Of a stretch of DNA of 64,000 bases, positions 1 to 9,517 are shown in pieces. This DNA comes from Saccharum officinarum (lineage: Eukaryota; Streptophyta; Magnoliopsida; Poales; Poaceae). The stretch spans positions 372,001 to 436,000 of the forward strand of contig CM036154.1 of NCBI GenBank assembly GCA_020631735.1, written 5' to 3'. Every line of letters starts with the position of its first letter. Position 1 is the stretch's first letter. The notes beneath the pieces are model-generated. The model saw only the letters and a program-made list of their open reading frames with translations, was not told the origin of the DNA and ran no database searches. A program made the translations under genes and the position numbers.

Positions 1-284
1 CTAGGAAGACTTAGGTGGCAAATTGGTTGTGAGGATAGCACCGTTTTTACTAAGGTTTCTCGTCTAGGGAGCGATAGCATTTTCCCCTTCCAATCCGGAA
101 GATGGTTTCCAATTTTGTTAATCAGTGGTTGCACATCCACCTTGCGAAGTTTTCTTGTATGAAGAGGCAATCCCAGGTACTTTACAGGGAAGGAGCAAAT
201 TTTACCCGGGAAATTTCGGATCAGACTCTGAACAATGTCGGTATTGAGACAAATTGTGTAAATTTCCGTTTTGGACATGTTGAT

Positions 285-586
285 TCTTAAGGCTGGGCAG
301 TCCCCAAAGATGTGTATGATTTTCTGGAGGTGTTTAAGCTCCGAACTTGAGGCATCGGCAAAAATGGCTGCATCAACTGCATAAAGGGACCACCTCAAGT
401 TTGCCGTTTTAGGTCGTCGCAAAAAAAGTTTGCCGTTTTAGGCAGCACTAGCATTAGTTGAAACGGGTCAATGGCTAGAACAAATAGCATTGGAGATAAA
501 GGATCGTCTTGTCTGAGGCCTCTTGCATGAGAAATACTTCTTCCAGGCTGACCGTTTATAAGAAGGGTTTTTTTGATTCTCGCCAT
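285..586 (-). pseudogene. LINE reverse transcriptase fragment, copy 1
   Basis: The minus strand carries the conserved plant LINE RT block: an ISHARGLRQDDPLSPMLFVL motif, equivalent to the usual GLRQGDPLSPMLF. A degenerate catalytic box follows. Only this RT core is present; there is no endonuclease, RNase H or poly(A). The two parts are in different frames because of a small indel near 415-440, where the sequence GTTTGCCGTTTTAGG is locally repeated. It is a dead fragment. Family assignment is by motif only. Confidence 0.7.
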
Positions 587-914
587 TATAATTTTTCAAC
601 TTTTGAAAAACGTCATTACAATTCACGTTATTGGAGAATTGCCATTACTATTCTCATTCTCCCGCACTCTTGCCCCATTCTACGTCTCGCCCGGAGCTTG
701 GCCCTTCTACAGGAGCCATATTTGTGTATTCTCCTGTATTGCCTTGGCTATGTCGATAAGGCAAGAGAATCTGCCTCCCCCATTCATCTCTCTCTGTTTC
801 CCAGTTCTCTCCGACGGAGTCGCAGCAAATTTTACCCGGGAAATTTCGGATCAGACTCTGAACAATGTCGGTATTGAGACAAATTGTGTAAATTTCCGTT
901 TTGGACATATTGAT

Positions 915-1258
915 TCTTAAGGCTGGGCAGTCCCCAAAGATGTGTATGATTTTCTGGAGGTGTTTAAGCTCCAAACTTGAGGCATCGGCAAAAATGGCTG
1001 CATCAACTGCATAAAGGGACCACCTCAAGTTTGCCATTTTAGGTCGTCGCAAAAAAAAAAGTTTGCCATTTTAGGAAGCACTAGCATTAGTTGAAACGGG
1101 TCAATGGCTAGAACAAATAGCATTGGAGATAAAGGATCGTCTTGTCTGAGGCCTCTTGCATGAGAAATACTTCTTCCAGGCTGACCATTTATAAGAAGGG
1201 TTTTTTTATTCTCGCCATTATAATTTTTCAACTTTTGAAAAACGCCATTACAATTCAC
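915..1258 (-). pseudogene. LINE reverse transcriptase fragment, copy 2
   Basis: Second copy of the same RT core. It again shows the GLRQDDPLSPMLF block, followed by LYAVDAAIFAD where active LINEs have a YADD box, so the first catalytic Asp is replaced by Val. The same replacement occurs in copy 1, so it predates the duplication. A frameshift separates the two motifs. No function is expected. Confidence 0.7.
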
Positions 1259-1566
1259 GTTATTGGAGAATTGCCATTACTATTCTCATTCTCCCGCACT
1301 CTTGCCCCATTCTACGTCTTGCCCGGAGCTTGGCCCTTCTACAGGAGCCATATTTGTGTATTCTCCTGTATTGCCCCTGGCTATGTCGATAAGGCAAGAG
1401 AATCTGCCTCCCCCATTCGTCTCTCTCTGTTTCCCCGTTCTCTCCGACGGAGTCGCACAGGCGCACGCCATTGCCGCGTCGCCCGCCTGCCATCGCGGCC
1501 CTCCCCCGCTTGCCCTTCCGTGTCGCCTTTCAGGCCGCCGACGCCCACGCAGCCTTGCTAGTGACG

Positions 1567-2026
1567 ATGGGCGGTGGTCAGTTCAGGGGCGCGGCGGCTG
1601 CTGGCTCCAGCTCGACGGGCGTGGGCATCCATAGCCCGCCCTTGTCCCCAATCTTGGATTGCCCAAATTGCCGTGTCCAACATCAAGATAAGTCAATTTG
1701 TATTCAATTTTGATTTCTTGGACGGATTTCATGTGGCTAGGGTTTCATGGATGCAGGATGACCCAACAACATGTGGCATTATCATGTCTCAGGTGCAGCA
1801 CCCAAATTGGTTGAAGCAGGCAATGCATTTCAGTTCAGGTGGTGGATATGGCTCTGTCGACCGGATTTTGTCTTGCTGCAAGAATTGGATGAAATGAAGT
1901 TGAAAGTTGACAGTGCTGTGACTTCTCTTTGGGACCTGAAGGTGGAAGTTCAGAAGGTGAAAGAGGAATATGTTGTCATAGCAGCAGTTTGTGTAGGTCG
2001 TCTTATGACCAACATTTGGAAGTAGT
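1567..2026 (+). pseudogene. Degenerate GRF-zinc-finger-like transposon-associated gene
   Basis: A Met at 1567 opens a short frame with Gly/Ala/Ser-rich residues, then SPILDCPNCRV. This resembles the start of a GRF zinc finger, as seen in small proteins associated with grass transposons. The rest of the finger is not in frame. A second frame (about 1771-2026) ends in a heptad-like ELDEMKLKVDSAVTSLWDLK segment, a short hydrophobic stretch VVIAAVCVG, and a stop. This coiled coil plus hydrophobic tail layout recurs in such grass proteins. The two parts need at least one splice or frameshift to join. I infer a decayed gene; the GRF assignment rests on a few residues. It converges on the MULE relic at 2972-4140. 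Confidence 0.4.
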
Positions 2027-2700
2027 GAATTTAGTTGATCTGTAGGTGTATCAGTATGTGTAGGTGTAGCTCTGTGTACTGCTTTTGTTGGTCGTCGTAG
2101 CTGTTGTATGACCAAGATCAGTGTGTTGGATTGTAAACTTTCATTATCTCTGGAATGTTAATGGAATCTGAAATGCTTTCAAGAATGTAGCTTATGTTGG
2201 TCTTAACTATTGTAAATTTTCATTATCTGTTGAACGTACTAGTGCATGAGTTGATGAATGGAATCTGAAAGTTTTTCAAATAATTTGTCTGAAAAATCAG
2301 ATTATTCTCTTGAATTATTTTGCAATGTAGCATACTGGATGATACTGGAATTGTAAATTAGTGTCATCATGCAAGTAGGAGATGAAGTACAAAAAGGGAA
2401 GCTTGAAATTTTGGGGGATAACTCACGGGGCCACCTGCAAGTGCCCAGTTTGGAGTCTGGCAACTTGATCAAGTGCCCAGCGAAGCACAGGTAGTGCAGA
2501 ACCTTTGGTAGTGCAACAAAGCATAGGTAGTGCTGCAAAGTTACCAATTGGCCATCAATTTATTGATAGGTATTATTTCTGCACTACCTGAGCAAATTAC
2601 TTGACAATATCATTTCTGAATCATTTATCCAGAAAATAGCTGAAAATGACAATAGCATTAACATCCTGATAAATGGAAGATAACAGCCACATATTAGCAA
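2027..2700. other. AT-rich 3' flank without recognised gene
   Basis: Probable 3' untranslated and downstream DNA of the preceding relic. The phrase TTTTCATTATCTSTKGAA with nearby GGAATCTGAAA recurs (about 2140-2270), a short local duplication. No coding signal was recognised. Confidence 0.4.
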
Positions 2701-2714
2701 TAGATGTGCATTTA

Positions 2715-2930
2715 TAACATGGTCGAAGCATTTCAGCTTGTTCAAGTTTACATGCCATCACAGGCATCCAGAAAATAGGCCATCACAGGCACCCAGAATG
2801 TGCATCCAGTTCACAGTTTCGACGTCATCACAGGGCGTCCACAAAATAGGCCATTATAGGCATCTAGATGACACACAGTTCACTGCCATCATAGGCATCT
2901 AGATCACACACGGTTCACAGCCATCGCCAC
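2715..2930. repeat. Degenerate minisatellite (CATCACAGGCATCCAG-type)
   Basis: The phrases GCCATCACAGGCATCCAG, AAAATAGGCCAT and CAGTTCACAG recur at irregular spacing of about 30-70 bases, in at least five degenerate copies. It lies just beyond the 3' end of the MULE-derived frame, so it could be a degraded subterminal repeat region of that element. Confidence 0.6.
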
Positions 2931-2971
2931 TACCATTATATTACAAAAGAAAGGTTCTATGTCCATCAGGT

Positions 2972-4158
2972 TCACTGTCCATCAGAAAATAGGTCCTTCA
3001 GGCTTCTGACAACCTTTGGTGGCGGAGCTGCTGCGTCTTTCTTCTGCTTCTTCTTCAAGGGTGTTTTCTTCTTCTTAGGAGTTTTCTTCTTCTTCGCTGC
3101 CTTCTGTTTCTTCCCCTTGGATGGTCCTGCATCATTAGTTGTCCTCTTCCTGTACATGCAATTATTTTCCAGTAAATAACGAGAAATAATTGAACTAAGC
3201 ATAAGTGAACTAAAATGCATATAATAGTAAATAATTCAAAGTAAAGGTAACCTTTTCTTTGTTGCAGCAGTTTCACCATCCTCTCCAACCATGTCAAGCT
3301 TGCATGTCTTTTCAAAATGTCCAAAACCACCACACCTTTTGCATCTCACTTTCTTTTTGTTGGCATTTTTCTCTAGACAACCCCTTTGCCTCTGCACCTT
3401 AGGCCGACCTGGTGCTCTTCCCAGCAAAGGTGGGTAAACCTTGAACCCAAGATTAACCTCTGGATACTGTGACATGTCTGTCATTGGTTCAACTCTGCCT
3501 ATCTAGCTCTATTTCATGCACTACCTCTGCATTTTCAGGAGCAACACTAGTGGGTTGATTAGGCATGCTAACAACTGGCTCTAACTGAACACCTGCATCA
3601 GTAGGAGGAACCACACAGAGAGGCTCCAGTGCATCAAACTCAGGTTCCACACAACTTGCCCTATCAAATACACGTACTACAACCTTGCAGTGCATCTTCT
3701 CCTTATACATTTTAAAGAAATCAACCATCTGTATCTCATCAACCAATCTGGCATCCTCCTTCAATCTTTTGTCATAGAACCAAATAGTGGGTGCCTGGTC
3801 TGTATTCAGATTCAATTCATTTGCTAGACTTTTCAACAACAAGTCAAGTGTCATGGACCCAAACTCCACATCCCATTTAAAGACATGGCCTTTCATGTAA
3901 GATTTTCTACCAGATGAGTCTTTGGAAGCGAAACCTTCAACTTTAACCTCTACCAAAAACATTCCATCCCTACCATGCAGTAAATTGAACTCAAAATCAA
4001 AATGTATACATGCACAATACATCGAAATTTCCAAGCAAATCAACACTAATCCCCAACCGTGATGACCAGACAAAGACAAATTAGGAGGAAAAGGGTACCT
4101 GCTAGCGGCGTCCTCCATTGTCGCCGCACCAGTGCGATGAGGAGGCACGAACGAAGCC
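2972..4158 (-). pseudogene. Internally deleted MULE transposase (N-terminal domain plus C-terminal zinc knuckle)
   Basis: Read on the minus strand, a short exon begins at ATG 4158 (MATSASFVPPHR) and ends at a GTACCC donor near 4100. The next exon (about 3980-3489) encodes a 150-residue region like the PB1-like N-terminal domain of plant MuDR transposases (VEVKVEGF, VFKWDVEFGSMTLDLLLKSL, IWFYDKRL). Next, 3484-3236 encodes the tail typical of MURA-like proteins: LGRAPGRPK, then the knuckle CKRCGGFGHFEKTC. A last exon (3140-2980) is Lys-rich. The DDE core and SWIM finger that should lie between are missing. This is a deletion derivative, not an active transposase. A fused host-like ORF cannot be excluded, but a frame break near 3485 argues against it. 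Confidence 0.6.
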
Positions 4159-4176
4159 GATGTCGCCATCAGGGCG

Positions 4177-4455
4177 TGTAACAGAACCGACCAAATTATA
4201 AGAGCACAAGTACAAAAACAAGCACCGAAGTGCTCAAATTTCGAACTTGAGCCCATATAATCCCAGTAGTCAATCAAAACCACGAAGGATTTCAAACCAA
4301 CTTACTTACAACCAGGATCGCATCATTCAACATACAACATCATACGTTACATTTCACAAGTAGTTCTGAAATAAGTTTAGACATACGGAGTCGCAATTAT
4401 TACAAACCAAGTTTATAAAAGTAGCGGAAGCATAAACACACACCAGTTGTTAACT
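4177..4455 (-). repeat. Gypsy LTR end, third relative (truncated by gap)
   Basis: From TGTAACAGAACCGACC at 4177 the sequence aligns along its length with the terminal part of the Gypsy LTRs at 25879 and 36344. Shared landmarks include GGATTTCAAACCA, ATTACAAACCA and AAAGTAGCGGAAGC. It is clearly more diverged than those two are from each other. On the minus strand it is the 3' end of an LTR. The rest is lost in the gap. Confidence 0.75.
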
Positions 4456-4555
4456 NNNNNNNNNNNNNNNNNNNNNNNNNNNNNNNNNNNNNNNNNNNNN
4501 NNNNNNNNNNNNNNNNNNNNNNNNNNNNNNNNNNNNNNNNNNNNNNNNNNNNNNN
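4456..4555. other. Assembly gap (100 N)
   Basis: Exactly 100 N, so the true length is unknown. The left side is LTR sequence and the right side is a MACPF intron. Upstream MACPF exons could lie here. Confidence 0.99.
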
Positions 4556-4638
4556 TCTTAGCCTAGTACTTTTACGCACCTGATTAGCTGAAGCCACTTA
4601 CTAGCTGAAGCCTGAAAGTCTTGTTTCACTTGTTGCAG

Positions 4639-4831
4639 CTTTATTGAGAATTACGGTACCATATTATTATCTCTGTTACGGTTGGTGGTAAGGATGAGGT
4701 ATACATTAAGCAGCATTCATCGTCCAATTGTCAGAGCTGGAGTTCAAAAATTATGTGAGGGAAATTGGGAGGAAAGATTCTCAGATGTGGAAAATAAGTT
4801 AAATGCAACTCCTATCAATTACAGTGAGAAG
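4639..4831 (+). other. MACPF signature exon with frameshifts
   Basis: The exon starts in the frame of FIENYGT, the MACPF hallmark (Y-G-T-H). It loses bases after GGTACC, is again in a sensible frame for GGKDEVYIKQHSSS, shifts once more, and ends in the frame of ERFSDVENK...INYSEK. At least three indels occur in about 190 bases, whereas the three downstream exons have none. Confidence 0.75.
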
Positions 4832-7800
4832 GTTAGCAAACTCCTTACTGCTTTCTTTATCTAAGTTTACTAGAGGTGTTTTAGCTACATTATTTGGTTT
4901 GCCTGAATTGTTATATAACTGTTTGTTACAAAGGATAGTTTGTGCATGATTGGTTACTTTTTTAGGAGCACTTGATGCATCTCTAAAAAAATGTGTTAGC
5001 TTTTGTGAATAAACAGTTACAATCAGTTTTTTGAAGGAAAAACTGTGGGTGAGTTCCCCCACAGCACTTCATTTTTTTTTTAAAAAAACAGAGTATAACA
5101 TATGTACAGAAAGAAAAGAAAAAATAGATTACACAAGAGACCCTAGACATTGGAAAACAGAAGGTTGAAGATATTCTCTGACTCGATGCATTTGGAGGAT
5201 GGACTTCCTTGAATCTCAGCAGTCTGCCATGAAGATCTCCATAAAGAATTGCAAATGTGAGGCTTGTCTCACTGCTAAAAGCCTCCATGCAAGTTAAAGT
5301 GTAAATCCCACTGTATGTTGAGAGTATTCCAGCACTGCGTAGCAAAAGGACAGGCAAAGAAGAGATGGTCAATATCTTCCTCCATGGATGTGCTGTTGCT
5401 TCTCCTGAGCATAGTCCTTGTATTTAGTCTGTCCACAAACATAAGTGAGGCAAATAATTTAATTCTTGGAACATATTTTGATTTCCAGATCCATCTGTGA
5501 GTATCAGGGACTTGGACATCACAAAGAATAAATTATAAAGTTTGCTGGAGGTGTAAACCTGATTTCCCCATATGAAGGACCATTGGTCGATGGCCTGTGT
5601 ATCAAAGGGCACCATAAGCAGCTGCCTTTGCAAATTCTGCAATTTGTTGTAAGCTTGCTGAGATAGTGGTAGCATGAAGAGGGTGGCTAGGTTTGTGTGA
5701 GAGAAGATTGTTTGTATGTGTGCATTCAGTGGGAAAAACAGAATTTGTTAAACTCAAGCTGGAGGAGTTTCATACAGCTTAGCATTGTAGACTTATACCT
5801 ATATATGAACTATAGATACCTTGCTAAGAGCATGCTGCATGCCTAGTGTTGGTTAGAAACAACAAGCTGATGAAAAGTGAACAGAAGCTTGGTTCAGTAG
5901 CTCTAAACTACAAAAATCGATTAGTGGGACCATGTCAAATAAAAATGGAGAAAACTGCTCTATGCTCAACTTCCGAGGGTCTGTTTTCCTGTGTTCCGGC
6001 CAGCTGGATCCATTTGTGCACATTAGGGGCCATTTGGTAGTGCTCCTGAGCCAGCATCCCCACTAGGAGCTGAGGAGCAGTACCAAACACTGCCGCCTGC
6101 TCAAGCTCCACTCGTGAATTGCACAAATCGATTCACCATTTTGAGACTGCACTCGCGGAGCAAAATACCTACTCTCCTTTATTCACTCTGCATTCATGCG
6201 TTGGCCGAGCCTTCTCCACTGGCTGTGGCGCCCATCTCTGTCGCCCACCAACCCTCGCTGCTTTCCACACCATCCCTTTTGGATGTCCGCTGCTCCCCCA
6301 GATGCTACTCAAGGGCGCTCAGGGCAAGGTCAAGCAGGATTGCCTGCCACCACTGAGGCCAAGTTGGCAACCACAGATCTGGCATGTGTTGCCCTGCTGG
6401 CTGAAGAGTGTGGTCTTCTCCGGACTAAGGCAGGTTTGCTTCTTCGAAGACGGAGCCAGGGAGACTGTCATTGCCTGAAATCCACGTGTGAAGCTATACC
6501 AGATGGTTAACACAACAATCCAAGAGGAGCAGAAGCTAGAGCGGGTGGAGTTGGAGCCAGAGCAGAGAGCACTACCAAATGGTCCCTTAATCACCTGGAG
6601 AACCTACTCCCAGTCATAACCTTCCTCTCCAACTAGTACCACCATGAACTCCCTAGCACGTGTTAATCTACTCACTGGTAACGACAGTAAGGACAGAGGC
6701 ACATAAAATTAAATCATATATGTCTTTGTAACTGATGTTTTAATGTGTGCATGTACAAGTAATGAGAGGCATTGTAGAGTCACCTGTAGATGGAACATGC
6801 ACTCTCCTGGCACCTGAACTGCCCACCGTTCTAGCATTTAAATGTAAACATTGATTAGCTGTTGCTTTATCCTTTACAGGATATGACAGTAATATTCAGA
6901 AGGAGGGGTGGTTGTGATCTTGTTCAAAGTTTTAGTGATTGGAAAGGAACTGTTGCCTCAGCACCAGATGTCATAGGCATGACCTTTCTCTCAATTGTCT
7001 CTCTTGTTGACGATATACCAGGAAAGAAGCACCTTGCTCGTGCAGTTGAGCTATACTTGACCTGTAAGACCTGCTTTTGATTACTTATTTTGTCCTATGC
7101 AGTTATGCAACTCATTCGCCACATTGAATAGTGCATTTATAATGCCCTGAGCTTAAAGCTAACATATAATGTGATATCTCTTCAGTTATACTGTTTTGAT
7201 AAGTTCTGTTTTACAGACAAACCTCCAATTGAAGAATTGCAGTACTTCTTAGATTTTCAAGTCCCACTAGTTTGGGCTCCAGCTCCACCAGGTATTGCTG
7301 GTCACCACAGGAAGGAACCTGTCTGCCCATCGCTTCAGTTTAGCTTAATGGGCCCAAAGCTCTTCATTAGCACAGAACAGGTAAAGGCTACCCCTTAAAT
7401 CTGAAAATATGAGTACAGAGATTACTTTTTCTAATTTTACACTAGAAAGGCTATTTTAATTGTTCTCACGAAATGCTATTTTGTATTAGCTGAGTGTTGT
7501 GGCAGCCGAACCTTTCTTCTTCTTCTTCTTCTCCCAATGAAGGAGTCCACAACACTGAGTCTGTGAAGCACAGTTACCATCATAAACATTTTTCTACTGG
7601 GCTGAATAGTAATATAATTCTAAAGATCAGGGCATGCAGAAGAACCAATATGTGTAAATTGCACCTGAGGCACAAGTGTTGTACCTATGGTGCATTTTAC
7701 TCATAAAAAAGATATATTTTTAAGACAACCAATTTTTGGTGAACATGCTAACTCTGAATGAGACACGTGCAGATCTCTGTTGGGCGTCGACCAGTTGTTG

Positions 7801-8375
7801 GCCTCAAACTGCTCTTGGAAGGAGCCAAACTGAATCGTCTGGCTATTCATATGCAGCACCTTGGATCATTACCAAAGATATTCCTACCTCATTGGGACTC
7901 CCATATTACCATTGGACCTCCAAAATGGCAAGGCCCTGAAGAACAGGACAGCCGATGGTTCGAGCCAATCAAATGGAAGAACTTTGCTCATGTTAGCACA
8001 GCACCAATAGAGTACACTGAAACAAATATTACGGACCTATCTGGTGTTTATATTGTTACAGGAGCACAGTTGGGAGTGTGGGATTTTGGTGCAAAGAGTG
8101 TTCTCCACCTTAAACTTTTGTTCTCCAGGGTTCCTGGGTGCACAATTAGAAGATCAGTGTGGGACCACAGCCCATCAAGTTCTTCAATTCATAAAACAGA
8201 CGAATCTTCATCATCCTCAAATGATAATGCTAAACTTCTGAAGATCGTTGACATGACAGAAACATTGAAGGGCCCACAAGATGCACCTGGCCACTGGCTG
8301 ATCACAGGTGCTAAGTTGGGTGTCGAGAAAGGCAGGATTGTTGTGCGTGCAAAGTACTCCTTATTGAATTATTAA
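4639..8375 (+). CDS. MACPF-domain protein (CAD1/NSL1 family), 5'-incomplete
   Basis: Plant MACPF proteins of the CAD1/NSL1 family restrain salicylate-linked cell death; the MACPF fold is shared with pore-forming perforins. Four exons are visible. Exon 4639-4831 follows TTGTTGCAG and encodes the FIENYGT signature, ending SEK. Exon 6880-7063 encodes DMTVIFRRRGGCDLVQ. Exon 7217-7380 encodes YKPPIEELQYFLDFQVPLVW and ends STEQ. Exon 7773-8375 encodes VGRRPVVGLKLLLEGAK through to AKYSLLNY and the stop. All junctions are GT-AG and the last three exons keep one frame. The first exon has at least three single-base indels between the signature and ERFSDVENK, so it does not translate as it stands. N-terminal exons are absent (gap). 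The intact 3' half with damage beside a gap fits sequencing error as well as a pseudogene. Confidence 0.85.
5063..5690 (-). mobile_element. 5'-truncated LINE inserted in MACPF intron
   Basis: The minus strand encodes the C-terminal end of a plant LINE ORF2. IDQWSFIWGNQVYTSSKLYN matches the start of the zf-RVT region found after the RT domain. A poly(T) at about 5071-5082 is the element's poly(A) tail on the minus strand, so the 3' end is at the low coordinate and the element is 5'-truncated near 5690. No clear target duplication was found. The frame is broken by stops. Confidence 0.65.
6026..6586. mobile_element. Tourist/PIF-Harbinger-like non-autonomous element, 561 bp
   Basis: Ends are GGGGCCATTTGGTAGTGCTC (left) and GAGCACTACCAAATGGTCCC (right), inverted copies of each other. 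They are flanked by TTA at 6023-6025 and 6587-6589, the target site of PIF/Harbinger elements. The interior (about 6120-6480) is unlike the ends and GC-richer. It holds an open plus-strand stretch (LATTDLACVALLAEECGLL) that I cannot assign, possibly captured DNA. It sits in a MACPF intron. Confidence 0.85.
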
Positions 8376-9082
8376 CCAAATGTTTAAAGCATTCATTCAC
8401 TCACTCTGATATTGAGCACTGTGTTTTAAGGTAGAATTTGTTCTTTTGTTTTTCATGTATGGCTTTCTGTCCCCCTTGTAACTTGATGTGGATCCATGCT
8501 TCTTGTTGATGCCGTGAGTGAAGTAGCATGAAGATGTTTATGCTCAGTTCAAAAGTGTTTGATCTGGCCTCAGTCATCTCTTCCACAGCCATCTGATCGT
8601 AACAGTGAAAATGATGTGTTCCTTAGTTTTGGCACTGGCGTTTTGCCCTCCGAAATTCATCAGTGGAACATAATTAGTATATTCACCCTGGTTACTAAGT
8701 GCTAAGAGTTTCAGTGATTTTCATCAAATTGGATTCATGTTGTACATCGGGTGAATCACCTTTTGACTGTATAATTGATGTTCTGGTACAGTCCAGAATG
8801 GCACTGCATGGTTGTTGCAGATTGGCATAGTTCTCAGGTTCAATAGCTGATATTGAGTATAGAATTATTCAAAGTTGCTTTTGTCATAGCTTTTGCTTGG
8901 TTACTCTACCAGACGGTTGGTGTGAGCGACCATACTGCCTGTGTAGGTGAGGGGTTGCAACACTTCTTCGTAATGATATGTGCATAAAATGCTTACTGAG
9001 ATTCATGTAATCTTTTGTGCTAGGGTTAGCTAACTTGGCGTTTACAAATGAAAAGAAGATTGGATCAACCGCAAAACTGTAT
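8376..9082. other. MACPF 3' UTR and downstream flank
   Basis: AT-rich sequence with no convincing coding frame. It runs from the MACPF stop codon to the Copia LTR and should contain the 3' UTR; no single clear poly(A) signal was chosen. Confidence 0.5.
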
Positions 9083-9502
9083 TGATGTGTGGTGTACAAT
9101 CTTATACACGTACAGGAGCCTTGGGCTCAACAGAGTCGGCTACACGAGCCACGCAGTGCGGGGACGTGCGCAGCATGCGAGTGTTGCGGCAGTGCAGTGA
9201 CCGCGTCCAGCGGATCGCTGATGACCGCGTCTATGTGAGTTACACTTGTTGAGCCGGCTACGCGAGCCACGCAGTGCGGGGACGTGCGCAGCATGCGAGT
9301 GTTGCGGCAGTGCAGTGACCGCGTCCAGCGGATCGCTGATGACCGCGTCTATGTGAGTTACACAACGGACCGCGTCCAGCGGATCGCTGATGACCGCGTC
9401 TATGTGAGTTACACAATGGACTTACATGGGGGATCGCTGATGACCGCGTCTATGTGAGTTACACAATGGACTTACATGGTCCTGTACATTAGTTTTCTAT
9501 CA
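9083..9502 (-). repeat. 3' LTR of Copia element 1
   Basis: On the minus strand the LTR starts TGATAGAAAACTAATG directly after a polypurine tract and ends CACACATCA, giving TGAT...ATCA termini. The low end is less certain than the high end because the matching 5' LTR is not in the window. The LTR is about 420 bp and filled by tandem repeats. Confidence 0.6.
9125..9480. repeat. Tandem repeats inside the Copia LTR
   Basis: A long unit of about 118 bp (from GCGAGCCACGCAGTGCGGGG to GTGAGTTACAC) occurs twice (about 9140-9245 and 9258-9362). Its last part, GATCGCTGATGACCGCGTCT followed by ATGTGAGTTACAC, occurs four times, up to 9473. Units are nearly identical, so the expansion is recent. Confidence 0.85.
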
Positions 9503-9517
9503 CCCCTCCCCCCTTAG
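9503..9517 (-). other. Polypurine tract of Copia element 1
   Basis: The minus strand reads CTAAGGGGGGAGGGG immediately before the LTR start TGATAG. This is the primer site for plus-strand synthesis and fixes the LTR boundary. Confidence 0.75.

Larger units (their letters stand above)
1..1457 (-). mobile_element. Tandemly duplicated LINE (non-LTR retrotransposon) fragment
   Basis: Two direct copies of one segment lie head to tail. The same sequence begins at 196 and again at 826, and the copies end with the same CTCCGACGGAGTCGCA motif near 823 and 1457. Differences are few substitutions and small indels. On the minus strand both copies read as plant LINE reverse transcriptase. The left 195 bases look like further LINE sequence. 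The segments at about 587-825 and 1209-1457 do not read as RT and may be a different sequence joined before the duplication. Confidence 0.75.

Noticed and set aside
9125..9480. CRISPR-like regular direct repeats
   Set aside because: Units are adjacent with no unique spacers, inside a plant Copia LTR.
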